A stretch of DNA of 64,000 nt from Prevotella sp. (lineage in GTDB: Bacteria; Bacteroidota; Bacteroidia; Bacteroidales; Bacteroidaceae): positions 62,001 through 126,000 of the forward strand of contig JAILHK010000005.1 of NCBI GenBank assembly GCA_024695815.1. The letters are read 5' to 3'. The notes under the pieces are model-generated. The model searched no databases, was not told the origin of the DNA, and worked only from the letters and a program-made list of their open reading frames with translations. The translations under genes were made by a program, and so were the position numbers. This document shows, one piece after another, positions 1 through 9,648 of the stretch. Each line of letters starts with the position of its first letter. Within the stretch, counting starts at the first letter, position 1.

Positions 1-1
1 T

Positions 2-190
2 GTGGTGTATTGTTTTGCTAATGGAGAGAAGGTTGATACGAATGATCCTTCTAAGATTGTAACAATCACATCGAATACGTTCTATAAGCTTCCTTACAAG
101 AACGGACATCAGACCTATACCTATGTGGTGACAGCCCTTGACCGTATGCAAAACGAGAGTAAGTTGGCAAAGAAGAAAGTAAAACTCTAA
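2..190 (+). CDS. C-terminal end of a secreted glycosidase-like protein (partial)
   Basis: An open frame runs in from the left edge and stops at 188-190; the start lies outside the window. The visible 62 residues read as the last beta-rich module of a larger protein: they contain TYTYVVTALDRMQNESK and end in a lysine-rich tail (AKKKVKL). This pattern resembles the fibronectin-III-like C-terminus of Bacteroidales GHL10/YngK-type family 10 glycosylhydrolases, recalled by similarity only. No catalytic residue is visible, so the enzyme class is a guess. The gene ends before a strong hairpin that also terminates the convergent rpmA. Confidence 0.6.
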   Translation: MVYCFANGEKVDTNDPSKIVTITSNTFYKLPYKNGHQTYTYVVTALDRMQNESKLAKKKVKL

Positions 191-238
191 AGTTGAACTA
201 GGTTAGCAAAAAAAGTATTAAGGTAAATATAAAGTAGA

Positions 239-265
239 AGCCCTGCCGAAAGGCAGGGCTCTATT
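239..265. terminator. Bidirectional terminator between the leftmost gene and rpmA
   Basis: A perfect 9-bp stem (AGCCCTGCC / GGCAGGGCT) with a GAAA loop at 239-260 is followed on the plus strand by a T-rich tract. It sits between two convergent genes. Confidence 0.8.
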
Positions 266-300
266 GTTTGTTTGGAATAAGTGTTTTGTTTGTAAGTTGG

Positions 301-564
301 TTAAGCTTCAGCTGCTGGAATTACTGAAACAACGCTCTTGTCGCGCTTGCCCTTGTGGAAGTTTACTGTTCCATCAATGAGAGCGTACAGAGTATCGTCT
401 TTACCAATACCAACGCCATTACCGGGATTGTGCTTTGTACCGCGCTGGCGAACAATAATGTTGCCTGCTTCTACTTTCTGGCCCCCCCAGATCTTAACGC
501 CAAGTCGCTGAGCAGCACTCTCGCGACCGTTCTTAGAACTACCTACACCTTTCTTATGTGCCAT
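301..564 (-). CDS. rpmA: 50S ribosomal protein L27
   Basis: L27 is a large-subunit protein whose N-terminus reaches the peptidyl-transferase centre. The 87-residue product has the family length and begins [16 protein letters not shown], followed by the basic [18 protein letters not shown] segment typical of bacterial L27. The N-terminus starts directly with the mature form, without the cleavable leader seen in Firmicutes. It lies 19 bp downstream of rplU in the conserved rplU-rpmA pair, so the two are almost certainly co-transcribed from the promoter upstream of rplU. Confidence 0.97.
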   Translation of the reverse strand: MAHKKGVGSSKNGRESAAQRLGVKIWGGQKVEAGNIIVRQRGTKHNPGNGVGIGKDDTLYALIDGTVNFHKGKRDKSVVSVIPAAEA

Positions 565-583
565 TTTCTGTTCCTCCTACGTT

Positions 584-901
584 TTAAGCGACTACCTGCT
601 TGATTACTACTTCTGTGAACTGTTCGCGGTGACCGTTCTTCTTACGGAAGTCCTTGCGGCGCTTCATCTTGAAAACGATGACTTTGTCGCCCTTAACGAG
701 CGGGTTCACTACTTCTACTACTACCTTTGCACCTTCTACGGTGGGTGCGCCAACCTTGACAGCGCCGTCGGTATCTACGAGCAGCACCTTGTCAAATTCA
801 ACAGTCTTGCCTGCCTCAACATCCTTGATGTGATGCACGAAGAGCTTCTTGCCCTCCTCAGCCTTGAACTGCTGACCCTGAATTTCTACAATTGCGTACA
901 T
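584..901 (-). CDS. rplU: 50S ribosomal protein L21
   Basis: L21 binds 23S rRNA in the large subunit. The 105-residue product opens [20 protein letters not shown] and has the characteristic C-terminal basic stretch [20 protein letters not shown]. It is the first gene of the rplU-rpmA operon. A Bacteroidota promoter about 90 bp upstream and a leader containing several inverted repeats precede it, which is compatible with autogenous control, though that is inference. Confidence 0.97.
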   Translation of the reverse strand: MYAIVEIQGQQFKAEEGKKLFVHHIKDVEAGKTVEFDKVLLVDTDGAVKVGAPTVEGAKVVVEVVNPLVKGDKVIVFKMKRRKDFRKKNGHREQFTEVVIKQVVA

Positions 902-985
902 TTGTTTTTATTTGTAAATAGGGGTTTTTCCGCAAGGCGGTGTACGTCCGTACACACTTCACCCAGCCTCCACGGACTCTTTCGG
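902..985 (-). promoter_or_regulatory. Structured 5' leader of rplU-rpmA
   Basis: The roughly 80-nt untranslated leader between promoter and rplU contains a perfect GTGTAC-GGAC-GTACAC hairpin (minus strand, 940-955) directly followed by CCGC-CTT-GCGG (930-940). These adjacent stems share one base pair position, so they may be alternatives. Ribosomal-protein operons often carry such leaders; I do not recognise this one as a named motif. Confidence 0.4.
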
Positions 986-989
986 GGTG

Positions 990-1019
990 CAAAGGTACTG
1001 CTTTTATTCCATTATACAA
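990..1019 (-). promoter_or_regulatory. Promoter of rplU-rpmA
   Basis: On the minus strand a TTG (-33 box, 1017-1019) lies 19 bp upstream of TACCTTTG (990-997), matching the Bacteroidota primary-sigma consensus TTTG-N19/20-TAnnTTTG. Confidence 0.7.
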
Positions 1020-1076
1020 GGTGTATAATTGATTTTTTTTATTAGTATTAGTATTATTTAACTTAAGATCCATATA

Positions 1077-1165
1077 TAAAGCGAAAGCGATGGACTTCAC
1101 AGTCAATCGCTTTATCTTCAATAGGTATTAGCTCTTTTAAGGTAAAAAGATTGTTTTCAGGATAA
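1077..1165 (-). ncRNA. Candidate small RNA or distal leader
   Basis: A minus-strand promoter at 1172-1203 has no coding frame directly behind it. Its predicted transcript soon meets a strong hairpin: AAAGCGAT and ATCGCTTT arms enclosing GACT/AGTC with a GTGA tetraloop (1084-1113). The transcript could end here as a small RNA of about 90 nt, or continue into rplU. No clear U-run follows the hairpin, so the 3' end is unresolved. Confidence 0.25.
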
Positions 1166-1171
1166 CGTTGA

Positions 1172-1203
1172 CAAAGGTATGTTTTTTTTTTGAAGTCTCC
1201 AAA
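1172..1203 (-). promoter_or_regulatory. Minus-strand promoter upstream of the candidate RNA
   Basis: TTTG (1200-1203) lies 20 bp from TACCTTTG (1172-1179) on the minus strand. It points towards the hairpin at 1084-1113 and rplU. Confidence 0.55.
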
Positions 1204-1284
1204 CTTTTCTTTAATTATTTTTTGTTTTTTTTATTGTGTGGGAACACAATTATATGAATTATGTTTAGGAGACGTGCAAATACC

Positions 1285-3018
1285 TTATTTTTTGTTTTTA
1301 TTAAGTTTCTTTAGCCTGCGTTGGGCATCTCCGCATTCAGGATTGAGCTCTAATGCCTTCTGGTAATTGCGTATTGCAGCCTCAGTCATATGTTCCTGTT
1401 CGCACTCTTTACCTAGTAGCGTATATTCTGCAGCTAAACGTCTTAAGACGGCCTGTTGGGCTTCTAGTTGTGACTTAAGCGTAGCTATCTCTGATTTCTG
1501 TTTGTTGATGATTTCTAGCTTGTGGCGTATGTAGCGCTGCGCGGTAGGTTTTTCTATGTCGTAACGACTATGAATAGCTTTGAAGAAGTTCTCTAGAAAG
1601 CGTTTGAAATCGCCGCGATCGAATGCTTGGATGGCATCACGGTATTCTCTGTCGGCCTTTCCTGCCTGTAGTGCATGATTGATAACAGTCTGATTGTTAT
1701 ACTGGCGTGCAAACTGTACGACTTCGGCTCTCACAAAGATGTCTTGTTGGCGTATAGGGGCTACTAGTGATATGCCTTGAAGTGATGTGCATCGAGACAG
1801 GGCTACATAGGTTTGTCCGCCAGCGAAGGCACCGCCAGTGAAGTCGATAGATACTTTATTAAAAGTGAGGCCTTGGCTCTTATGGACAGTGATGGCCCAG
1901 GCAAGGCGAATGGGGAACTGTTTGTAGGTGCCCAGCAGTTGTTCTTCAATCTTCTGCTCTTTCTCGTTGAATGTATAGCGCATATTCTCCCATATTTCGC
2001 GCTCAACATCGAACTCGTGTCCTTCTTCGTCTGCTATGCTGATGATACCAGCCTCCTCGTCGATGCCAGTAATGATACCAAGCGTTCCGTTCACCCATCG
2101 TTTTTCCTTGTCGTTCTTGATAAAGATAATTTGTGCACCAAGTTTTACTTGTAGTTCCATGGGAGTCGGGAGGGACGATTCAGGGAAATCTCCTTCGATA
2201 TTGCCATAGAATACGCTTGGCAGGCCCTCTAGTTTGCTGAGGTGTTGCTCGTTGATATAGTCAACAGTATCCCTACGAGTGGCTAACGTGATAGACAGAC
2301 TATTGTTTTGATCTGTCTTGTCATCGTCAGTGTACCTAACTCTGGCATTAAGTGCAGTCAAATCCTGTTTTGTTGTCAGATTCTGCCTAATGCGGTCCAA
2401 CATCGCAATGAAGTTGCTGTCTTTCTGTCTATAGACCTTGATAAGTTCTATGCTTACAAGTTGGATACTTTGCCAAACTTTTGCATTGAAGAAATAGGCA
2501 GAAGGATAGAAAGGATATATTAGTTGTCGTTCCTCTTCCTTAAGTACAGGTTCCAACTGATAGATGTCGCCAACGAGTAATAGTTGCTTGCCTCCAAATG
2601 GTTCGTTATTCCTAGTATAGATACGTAGCACTTTGTCAATGAAGTCGATGATGTCAGCACGTACCATAGATATCTCATCGATGATGATAAGATCTATCTC
2701 ACGAATGAGTTTCCTTTGTTCACTGGTGTATTTCAGCGTTTCTTTGATGTGCCGACGGTCATATCTGGTATCGTTGGGTAACAACGGATGAAAGGGTAGT
2801 TTGAAGAAACTGTGCAACGTAGAACCGCCTGCATTAATAGCAGCAATACCTGTTGGTGCTAGGATGACATTCTTTTTCTTTGTATGTTTGGCTACGTAAC
2901 GCAGGAACGTAGATTTACCGGTGCCCGCCTTTCCTGTGAGGAAAAGAGAGCACCGGGTGTAATTGATAATCTGAAGGGCATCTTGCCACTCCTTATTGTC
3001 TAAGTCAAGTTCTTCCAT
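1285..3018 (-). CDS. Pif1/RecD2-like SF1 helicase with C-terminal TPR
   Basis: This is a 577-residue superfamily 1B DNA helicase-like ATPase. The Walker A motif GKAGTGKS is at residues 29-36, Walker B (IIIDEISMV) at about 115, and late motifs include WAITVHKSQGLTFNK and YVALSRCTSLQG, the Pif1/RecD2 signature for the UvrD_C_2 fold. A predicted coiled coil follows (ETLKSQ-type heptads near 505-530), and then one tetratricopeptide-like repeat (AAIRNYQKALELNPECGDAQ) before a basic tail. Substrate and partners cannot be read from sequence. It is the last gene of the lpx-miaA-PBP run, starting 9 bp after the PBP stop. Confidence 0.85.
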   Translation of the reverse strand: MEELDLDNKEWQDALQIINYTRCSLFLTGKAGTGKSTFLRYVAKHTKKKNVILAPTGIAAINAGGSTLHSFFKLPFHPLLPNDTRYDRRHIKETLKYTSEQRKLIREIDLIIIDEISMVRADIIDFIDKVLRIYTRNNEPFGGKQLLLVGDIYQLEPVLKEEERQLIYPFYPSAYFFNAKVWQSIQLVSIELIKVYRQKDSNFIAMLDRIRQNLTTKQDLTALNARVRYTDDDKTDQNNSLSITLATRRDTVDYINEQHLSKLEGLPSVFYGNIEGDFPESSLPTPMELQVKLGAQIIFIKNDKEKRWVNGTLGIITGIDEEAGIISIADEEGHEFDVEREIWENMRYTFNEKEQKIEEQLLGTYKQFPIRLAWAITVHKSQGLTFNKVSIDFTGGAFAGGQTYVALSRCTSLQGISLVAPIRQQDIFVRAEVVQFARQYNNQTVINHALQAGKADREYRDAIQAFDRGDFKRFLENFFKAIHSRYDIEKPTAQRYIRHKLEIINKQKSEIATLKSQLEAQQAVLRRLAAEYTLLGKECEQEHMTEAAIRNYQKALELNPECGDAQRRLKKLNKNKK

Positions 3019-3027
3019 GTAGCGGTG

Positions 3028-5448
3028 TTATTCCGTTGTTGGTGGGGTGTCTTCTTCGTCAGCTGTTGCTTCGATAGCATTAATGGCCTCATTCACTTGC
3101 TCGTCGGTTGCCGTTGAGTCTTCTTGGAGACTGTCTGGTACTTCGTAGTAATATCCCCCCTCGTACATGCTCGGAGTAATGTTTTTATCGTGGCATGGGT
3201 TGAACTTAGTTCGATATTCCTTGAAGGCAGGGTCGCAAAGTACGGCTTTGTAGAATCTGCCACAAATTGGCAGGGCAGTGACTCCACCTTGACCAAGTGC
3301 ACCAGTACGGAAGTGAATAGCGCGGTATTCACCACCGACCCAAGCACCGCAAACAAGCTTTGGACTGACGCCGACGAACCATGCGTCAGAGTGATTGTTG
3401 GATGTACCTGTCTTACCACCGAAATCGGTATCGGTAAATTGGCTGACGTACTGGTTTAAGGCCCAGCTAGTGCCATGTAGGCCTCCCATCAACATCTGTT
3501 GCATGAAGAAAGAACTGCGATAGCTTACAGCTTCTTTTGTTTTCTCTTTCGCCTTGTATATCTCATTGCCTTCACTATCTAGAATACGTGTCACAAAGAC
3601 AGGCTCATGCATTTGTCCATCATTGGCGATGGTAGCATACGAATTAACCAGTTCCAGTAGGTTTACGTCGCTTGCACCCAATGCCAAGGCAGGTACCACC
3701 TTAAGATCGCTTTTGATTCCCATTCTGTGAGCTGTTTTAGCAACATTGTCAATACCAACTTCCTGTCCCAGTCGGGCGGCAATCGTATTGATACTCTTGG
3801 CAAAGGCTGCCTTCAGTGGCATGTTAGCTCCAGAAGTGATACCATCGGCATTGTGTGGCATCCAGTTTACTTCTTGGTTTTTCTCTTTGTCCCATACCTT
3901 GATGCTGAGATACGTGTCTGTTCGTGTATCTACAGGTGTGAGTCCCTGGTTCATAGCTTCTGTGTAAACAAAGAGTTTAAAGGTAGAACCAGGTTGACGC
4001 ATGGCGGTAACCTTATCGTATTTCCATGATTTAAAATCCAAGTCGCCAACCCATGCTTTGATGTGGCCAGTATGTGGTTCCATAGCCACAAAGCCACAGT
4101 GCATGAAGTGTACCATATAGCGTATGCTATCCATGGTGCTCATTTCCCGCTCAATCTCTCCATCATAGCTAAACAACTTGACAGGGTGGGGTTGGTTCAA
4201 GTAGTATTCAATAGAGTCAGGTTCATTGGGGAATTTGTTTTTCAAAGACTTGTAATGTGATGTCCTCTTAGCAATATTCTCTATGAAATTAGGTATTTCG
4301 CGATATTGTTCATCGCGCCAAGGATTGTTGTTGCCCCAGTGATTGTTGAAATTCGTCTGTACATGTTTCATTTGTTCCAAAGCAGCATCCTCAGCATATT
4401 TCTGCATGCGGGTGTCGATGGTAGTATAGATTTTCAAACCATCAGTGTAGAGGTCGTATCCATTTTCATTGCACCAGTCTTTCAAGTGATTGGCCAATGC
4501 CTCGCGGAAATAGTTTGCCTGTCCGTCATAAGCATTTTCAACAGAATAGTTCAATTCGATGGTCTTAGCACTTAGCGTGTCGAACTGTTCTTGGGTTAAA
4601 TGTCTATGCTGAAGCATGTTGTCGAGTACAACATTTCTACGATTCAAGCTGTTCTGTGGGTTCAATCTAGGATTGTAGTATGTAGTGGCTTTAAGCATAC
4701 CAACCAAGATGGCTGCTTGTTCTGGCTTCAAATTCTTTGGTGCAATGCCAAAGTATGTTTTACAAGCCGTTTTAATACCATATGCGTTTGACCCAAAATC
4801 TACCGTATTGGCATACATGGTAAGTATCTCATTCTTATCGAAGAAAACTTCCAATTTTACAGCAGTAATCCATTCCTTTGTCTTCATTATCAGCATCTTA
4901 ACGCCAGGAATGTTGCCAAGTAATCCAGTTGAGTATTCTGTACGAACACGGAAGAGGTTCTTTGCTAGCTGTTGTGTGATGGTTGAAGCACCGCGGGCTT
5001 CACCATGAATGATATAATCCTTTAGTGCAGCGCCAAAAGCAGGGAAGTCGATACCAAAATGATGGTAATAACGCTCATCCTCGGTGTCAATCAATGCTTG
5101 CCAGAATACAGGATTGACATCTTCAAAGGTGACGGGTGTTCTGTTCTCGCTAAAAAATTTACCTATCAGTACGCCATCGGCACTGTATATTTCAGACGCC
5201 TGAGAAGGACGTGTGTTTATAATCGTTGACATGCTGGGCGATTTGCCGAACAGCCAGAACAAATTGATATCCACAGCTCCCATGTACAACAGCATAAAAA
5301 CGATAAAAGACCCGATGGTCGATATCGTCTTTATATACCAAGGGCGTCCCTTGAAAATACCAATGTACCAAGAGATAATTTTTCTGAAGTAGAACTTACC
5401 CTTTTCTATGATTTGTTTCGTTTTGTTCACGACTTCTTTTTGATTCAT
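3028..5448 (-). CDS. mrcA: Class A penicillin-binding protein (PBP1A-like)
   Basis: A bifunctional peptidoglycan synthase of 806 residues. One N-terminal membrane segment (about 40-65) anchors it. The GT51 glycosyltransferase domain shows [12 protein letters not shown] and the [14 protein letters not shown] motif. The transpeptidase domain carries the SxxK serine at residue 488 (STFK), an SIN (SxN) triad element and KTGT. The C-terminus is acidic and Thr/Glu rich. It overlaps miaA by 4 bp (ATGA), so translation is coupled. The gene symbol follows the PBP1A family by analogy; the exact class A orthologue is not resolvable here. Confidence 0.93.
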   Translation of the reverse strand: MNQKEVVNKTKQIIEKGKFYFRKIISWYIGIFKGRPWYIKTISTIGSFIVFMLLYMGAVDINLFWLFGKSPSMSTIINTRPSQASEIYSADGVLIGKFFSENRTPVTFEDVNPVFWQALIDTEDERYYHHFGIDFPAFGAALKDYIIHGEARGASTITQQLAKNLFRVRTEYSTGLLGNIPGVKMLIMKTKEWITAVKLEVFFDKNEILTMYANTVDFGSNAYGIKTACKTYFGIAPKNLKPEQAAILVGMLKATTYYNPRLNPQNSLNRRNVVLDNMLQHRHLTQEQFDTLSAKTIELNYSVENAYDGQANYFREALANHLKDWCNENGYDLYTDGLKIYTTIDTRMQKYAEDAALEQMKHVQTNFNNHWGNNNPWRDEQYREIPNFIENIAKRTSHYKSLKNKFPNEPDSIEYYLNQPHPVKLFSYDGEIEREMSTMDSIRYMVHFMHCGFVAMEPHTGHIKAWVGDLDFKSWKYDKVTAMRQPGSTFKLFVYTEAMNQGLTPVDTRTDTYLSIKVWDKEKNQEVNWMPHNADGITSGANMPLKAAFAKSINTIAARLGQEVGIDNVAKTAHRMGIKSDLKVVPALALGASDVNLLELVNSYATIANDGQMHEPVFVTRILDSEGNEIYKAKEKTKEAVSYRSSFFMQQMLMGGLHGTSWALNQYVSQFTDTDFGGKTGTSNNHSDAWFVGVSPKLVCGAWVGGEYRAIHFRTGALGQGGVTALPICGRFYKAVLCDPAFKEYRTKFNPCHDKNITPSMYEGGYYYEVPDSLQEDSTATDEQVNEAINAIEATADEEDTPPTTE

Positions 5449-6365
5449 GACTGCTGAATGATATAATTATAAATGTCGTTTTCTACGTTTTGACTCTGAC
5501 CGTTGTCGTCGAGTGTGAACCACTTCATCTCAGAATCTTTCTTGTACCAAGTGAGTTGCTTGCGGGCATATCTTCGAGTATTGCCTTTAATTCGTTCTAT
5601 GGCTTCATCCAGTGACCAAGTGCCATCTAAGTATGTAAACAGTTCTTTGTATCCAACGGTATTCAACGCATTGAGTTCTCTTTCTGCGTATAGCGACCTG
5701 GCTTCCTCCAGAAAACCAGCCTGCATCATGTTGTCAACACGTTGGTTGATACGATTGTATAGCATTTCGCGTTCTCGCGTCAAGCCAATCTTGATGATGC
5801 CGAAAGGACGCTCACGCTTTTGATTAGTTCTGAACGAAGAGTAGGTCCGTCCGGTCATATGGCATATCTCCAATGCGTGCACTACGCGGCGTGGGTTTTG
5901 CTTGTCCACAATGGCATAGTGTTCAGGATCCAAATGCTTCAGTTCATTACAAAGACTCTCTAGCCCTTCCTCTGCCAGTCGCTGTTTCATAAGAGTGCGG
6001 GTTTCGTTGTCGATAGTTGGGATATCATCAATGCCATTGCATACAGCATCAATATACATCATGCTACCACCTGTGAGTAGGGCATAATCAGACGATTTGA
6101 ATAGTTCTTGAAGTAGTTTCAAGACCTCTTCTTCGTACATGGATGCGCTGTAATAATCCTTCAGGTCAAGTTGACCAACAAAATAATGTCGCACCTGCTG
6201 AAGTTGCTCTTCAGTAGGTGCGGCAGTGCCAATAGATAGCTTGCGGAATATTTGTCTAGAGTCAGCATTGATAATAGGAATGCCAAATCTTTTGGCAATA
6301 TCAATGCACAACTCTGTCTTTCCGACAGCTGTTGGGCCAGTGATGACTATCAGCGTTTTTGCCAA
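5445..6365 (-). CDS. miaA: tRNA dimethylallyltransferase
   Basis: MiaA transfers a dimethylallyl group to A37 of tRNAs that read codons starting with U. The 306-residue product begins with the P-loop GPTAVGKTE, followed by [19 protein letters not shown], the family DSRQ substrate motif, and later [12 protein letters not shown]. Length is normal. It follows lpxA by 7 bp and overlaps the PBP start, so it belongs to the envelope operon. Bacteroidota often carry two miaA copies; only this one is in the window. Confidence 0.95.
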   Translation of the reverse strand: MAKTLIVITGPTAVGKTELCIDIAKRFGIPIINADSRQIFRKLSIGTAAPTEEQLQQVRHYFVGQLDLKDYYSASMYEEEVLKLLQELFKSSDYALLTGGSMMYIDAVCNGIDDIPTIDNETRTLMKQRLAEEGLESLCNELKHLDPEHYAIVDKQNPRRVVHALEICHMTGRTYSSFRTNQKRERPFGIIKIGLTREREMLYNRINQRVDNMMQAGFLEEARSLYAERELNALNTVGYKELFTYLDGTWSLDEAIERIKGNTRRYARKQLTWYKKDSEMKWFTLDDNGQSQNVENDIYNYIIQQS

Positions 6366-6372
6366 AGTCTTC

Positions 6373-7146
6373 TTATCTAATTACGCCTCGTTTTGAATTT
6401 TCGAAGAACGAGCAGATGTATTCTACCTCTTTTGAGTCCGGATATTTTGCTCGTGCCTCAGCAATACCTTCTTTCAAGATACCCTGAGAATAGATAATGC
6501 GGTAAGTATCATGAATCATATCAATGGTCTCATTAGAGAAGCCGCGACGGCGAAGACCGATGAGATTCAGACCTGCATAGCGGATAGGTTCCTTTCCAGC
6601 AATAATATAGGGAGGAATATCTTGGCTTGTACGGCTACCGCCTTGAATCATAACATATCCTCCTACACGGCAGAACTGGTGGAACAAGACCTCTGCAGAA
6701 ACGATGGCGCAATCGTCAACCTCAACCTCGCCAGCAAACTTGGTAGAGTTGCCAATAATACAGCCATTGCCAATGATACAGTCATGAGCAATGTGCATGT
6801 TCTCCATCAACAGGTTGTTTGATCCAACCACGGTTTTTCCACGACTTGCGGTACCGCGACTGATTGTAACATTCTCGCGGATAGAGTTGTTGTCGCCAAC
6901 TTCGCAAGTAGTCTCCTCGCCTTTGAACTTCAAGTCCTGTGGCTTTGTAGAAATTGATGCACCAGGGAAGAACTCGTTACCGTTGCCGATGCGTGCACCA
7001 GTGTGTATGGTAACATTGTTCAACAGGTGATTATTGTCGCCCATCACTACGTTCTTGTCAATCACGCAGAAAGGCCCAATAATATTATTGTCACCCAATT
7101 TTGCTTCAGGATCGACAACAGCTAGGGGATGTATTTGGTTTGCCAT
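6373..7146 (-). CDS. lpxA: UDP-N-acetylglucosamine O-acyltransferase
   Basis: LpxA performs the first step of lipid A synthesis, adding a 3-hydroxyacyl chain from ACP to UDP-GlcNAc. The 257-residue product is a left-handed beta-helix of hexapeptide repeats ([22 protein letters not shown]) with the catalytic-His region MHIAHDC and the C-terminal helical motif [13 protein letters not shown], which is diagnostic for LpxA. It sits 37 bp after lpxC-fabZ, giving the order lpxD, lpxC-fabZ, lpxA. Confidence 0.97.
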   Translation of the reverse strand: MANQIHPLAVVDPEAKLGDNNIIGPFCVIDKNVVMGDNNHLLNNVTIHTGARIGNGNEFFPGASISTKPQDLKFKGEETTCEVGDNNSIRENVTISRGTASRGKTVVGSNNLLMENMHIAHDCIIGNGCIIGNSTKFAGEVEVDDCAIVSAEVLFHQFCRVGGYVMIQGGSRTSQDIPPYIIAGKEPIRYAGLNLIGLRRRGFSNETIDMIHDTYRIIYSQGILKEGIAEARAKYPDSKEVEYICSFFENSKRGVIR

Positions 7147-7183
7147 TATTTATGTTGTTCTGTTATTTAATATCTTTATCTTT

Positions 7184-8566
7184 TCACTTGTTCTTAACAA
7201 TCTGAGCAGTGAAAGTTGCTTCTGATACAATCTTGTCGCCAACGAAAGCGTAGCCGTGCATAGTAGATATGCCATGACGAAGTGGAGCCATCAGATCGAC
7301 TTTGAATATCAGAGTGTCGCCAGGCACAACCTTTTGGCGGAACTTCACGCCGTCAATCTTCATAAAGTATGTTGACCAGCGCTCAGGTTCTTCCACACTG
7401 TTGAGTACTAACAAGCCACCACACTGAGCCATAGCCTCGATTTGCAGTACACCAGGCATAACGGGCTCCTGTGGGAAGTGACCAGTGAAGAAAGGCTCGT
7501 TTGATGTGATATTCTTAACACCAACGATGCTGTTGGGGCCAATCTCAATCACTTTGTCGACCAACTGCATGGGGTAGCGGTGTGGCAACAGTTCGCGGAT
7601 GCGGTTGACGTCCATAACGGGCTCTTCGTTAGGATCGTAGGCAGGAGCTTGAATCTCGTGCTTGCGAATCTCCTTTCGCATCTCGCGTGCGAACTTATTA
7701 TTAATAGTATGACCAGGACGTGTAGCAACGATACGTCCCTTTACAGGTTTTCCAATCAGAGCCATGTCGCCAATGACATCGAGTAGTTTATGACGTGTGC
7801 ACTCGTTGTCCCAAACCAAAGGCTTGTGCTGAATATAGCCCAACTCGGTAGCATCGCGATGCTCTACGTGCAACATATCGGCCAGTGTGTCAAGGCGCTC
7901 CTGGGTGGTCTGACGCTCGTAGATGACGATAGCATTGTCAAGGTCTCCACCTTTAATCAAGTTGGCCTGAAGCAGAGGTTCTATATCGCGTACGAATACG
8001 AATGTTCGAGCTGCTGCAATATCCTCAGGATACTTTTTGATGTCATCGAGTGTAGCAAACTGACTGTGGATAAACTTAGACTCGAACGAGCACATAGCCG
8101 TCAGTGTGAATTCATCATCGGGCAAGATGGTGATACATGAGCCAGTAGCTTCGTCTTTAACTTCTATTTTCTTACGAATGACATAGTAGTCTTTTGGGGC
8201 ATTTTGCTCCTCAATACCTATCTCGTTGATTTTCTCTACATATTTGATGGCAGAGCCGTCAAGAATAGGGAATTCAGGACCGTTAACCTGTATTAGACAG
8301 TTGTCAACGCCCAAAGCGTAAAGAGCAGAAAGAGCATGCTCGATGGTAGAAACTTTAATGTCGCCTTTACCCAATACGGTACCACGTTGTGTGTCAACAA
8401 CATTTTCTGCAATAGCATCGATGATAGGCATACCATCAAGGTCGATACGTTGTATTTTATAGCCGTGGTTCTCTGGTGCGGGGTTGAATGTAACGGTTAG
8501 GCTTAGACCTGTGTGAAGACCTTTTCCGCAAAGCGAGAAACTACCTTTTAGAGTTTTCTGTTTCAT
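7184..8566 (-). CDS. lpxC-fabZ: Fused LpxC deacetylase / FabZ dehydratase
   Basis: A 460-residue bifunctional protein. Residues about 1-300 are UDP-3-O-acyl-GlcNAc deacetylase (LpxC): zinc ligands include His77 in STIEHALSAL and the HKLLDVIGD motif. After a linker, about 310-460 is 3-hydroxyacyl-ACP dehydratase (FabZ): LLPHRYPMQLVDKV with catalytic His, and GHFPQEPVMPGVLQIEAMAQ with the catalytic Glu. The fusion is known from Bacteroidota and links the committed lipid A step to fatty-acid elongation. It lies 3 bp after lpxD. Confidence 0.97.
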   Translation of the reverse strand: MKQKTLKGSFSLCGKGLHTGLSLTVTFNPAPENHGYKIQRIDLDGMPIIDAIAENVVDTQRGTVLGKGDIKVSTIEHALSALYALGVDNCLIQVNGPEFPILDGSAIKYVEKINEIGIEEQNAPKDYYVIRKKIEVKDEATGSCITILPDDEFTLTAMCSFESKFIHSQFATLDDIKKYPEDIAAARTFVFVRDIEPLLQANLIKGGDLDNAIVIYERQTTQERLDTLADMLHVEHRDATELGYIQHKPLVWDNECTRHKLLDVIGDMALIGKPVKGRIVATRPGHTINNKFAREMRKEIRKHEIQAPAYDPNEEPVMDVNRIRELLPHRYPMQLVDKVIEIGPNSIVGVKNITSNEPFFTGHFPQEPVMPGVLQIEAMAQCGGLLVLNSVEEPERWSTYFMKIDGVKFRQKVVPGDTLIFKVDLMAPLRHGISTMHGYAFVGDKIVSEATFTAQIVKNK

Positions 8567-8569
8567 ACT

Positions 8570-9604
8570 TTATTTATTTGCTTTTAGTTCTGCTAATTCT
8601 TTTTTCAGTTGATTAAGTTCGCGATACATATCAGGGAGTTTCTTCATAACGGCCGAAGCCTTGAAGAATACTTTAGGATCCATGGCTGGCGAACCGATAA
8701 GCTGTTCGTTGCCCTTTGTGCTGCTGATGACGCCACACTGAGCACCAACGAATGTCTTGTCGGCCACGTGGATGTGTCCGGCAAAGCCTGCCTGACCACC
8801 GACCATACACCAAGCGCCGACCTTTGTGCTGCCAGCCATGCCGACTTGTGCCGACATAACGGTGTTCTCGCCAATCTCACAGTTGTGAGCCACCTGAATC
8901 AGGTTGTCTAGTTTTACTCCTTTATGAACTACTGTAGCACCCATTGTAGAGCGGTCGATACATGTGTTAGCACCAATCTCTACATTGTCCTCAATGACGA
9001 CGATACCAATCTGTGGAATTTTGTCGTAGCCCTCGGTGCTTGGTGCAAATCCAAAGCCATCGGCACCAATTACGCTGCCAGCATGGATGGTTACGTTGTT
9101 GCCGATTTGACAGCCCTGATATACGGTCACGTTGGGGTAGAAGAGACATTTCTCTCCAACTTTCACGCCGTCGCCAATGACTACGTGTGGGTAGATCTGT
9201 GCGCCATCTCCAATCACGGCACCATCGCCGATGCATGCGAATGCTCCGATATAAACATCTTTTCCGATTGTTGCCTTAGGCGATACGAATGCCAGGGCGT
9301 CAATGCCAGTCTTCTTGGGTTTGATAGACTCGTAAATCTGCAGCAACTTTGCTACGGCCTCGTAGGCATTCTTCACACGGATAAGCGTGGCAGAAACCTC
9401 CTGCTCCAGTTCCAAGTCTTCGTTGACCAATACGATGGTTGACTTAGTCTCGTAAAGATAATGAGTGTATTTGGGATTTGATAGGAATGAAATGGCTCCT
9501 TCCTGTCCTTCTTCAATCTTTGCAAAAGTGTGGACGGCTGCAGCCTCATTGCCTTCTACTCGTCCACCAATCAGATCGGCTATTTGTTTAGCAGTAAATT
9601 CCAT
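8570..9604 (-). CDS. lpxD: UDP-3-O-(3-hydroxyacyl)glucosamine N-acyltransferase
   Basis: LpxD adds the second acyl chain in lipid A synthesis. The 344-residue product has an N-terminal uridine-binding domain (about 1-100), a long hexapeptide-repeat beta-helix including GSVIGADGFGFAP and the catalytic-His motif QVAHNCEIGENT, and a C-terminal helix (MYRELNQLKKELAEL). Length matches the family. It is the first of the three adjacent lpx genes. A TATATTTG -7-like element (9634-9641, minus) lies 29 bp upstream but has no clear -33 box. Confidence 0.97.
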   Translation of the reverse strand: MEFTAKQIADLIGGRVEGNEAAAVHTFAKIEEGQEGAISFLSNPKYTHYLYETKSTIVLVNEDLELEQEVSATLIRVKNAYEAVAKLLQIYESIKPKKTGIDALAFVSPKATIGKDVYIGAFACIGDGAVIGDGAQIYPHVVIGDGVKVGEKCLFYPNVTVYQGCQIGNNVTIHAGSVIGADGFGFAPSTEGYDKIPQIGIVVIEDNVEIGANTCIDRSTMGATVVHKGVKLDNLIQVAHNCEIGENTVMSAQVGMAGSTKVGAWCMVGGQAGFAGHIHVADKTFVGAQCGVISSTKGNEQLIGSPAMDPKVFFKASAVMKKLPDMYRELNQLKKELAELKANK

Positions 9605-9633
9605 AATATCTACTAGTTTTTCAAATTAGACTG

Positions 9634-9641
9634 CAAATATA
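9634..9641 (-). promoter_or_regulatory. Possible -7 box upstream of lpxD
   Basis: TATATTTG on the minus strand fits TAnnTTTG. No TTTG is found 19-20 bp upstream, so this is a weak candidate. Confidence 0.3.
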
Positions 9642-9648
9642 AACATTT

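Larger units (their letters stand above)
902..1284. other. 383-bp gene-free interval between rplU and the helicase gene
   Basis: This interval holds the rplU leader and promoter, a second minus-strand promoter (1172-1203), a long hairpin between the two promoters (1084-1113), and a small dyad ATTGTGT-GGGA-ACACAAT (1233-1250) beyond the end of the helicase gene. Short frames across it lack a ribosome site or recognisable product and are not called. Confidence 0.7.

Noticed and set aside
858..1121. 87-residue minus-strand frame upstream of rplU
   Set aside because: It crosses the rplU promoter and leader and overlaps the start of rplU, so it is a chance frame.
1233..1250. Terminator after the helicase gene
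   Set aside because: The ATTGTGT/ACACAAT hairpin is followed by an A-rich, not T-rich, sequence on the minus strand, so it does not fit an intrinsic terminator for that gene.
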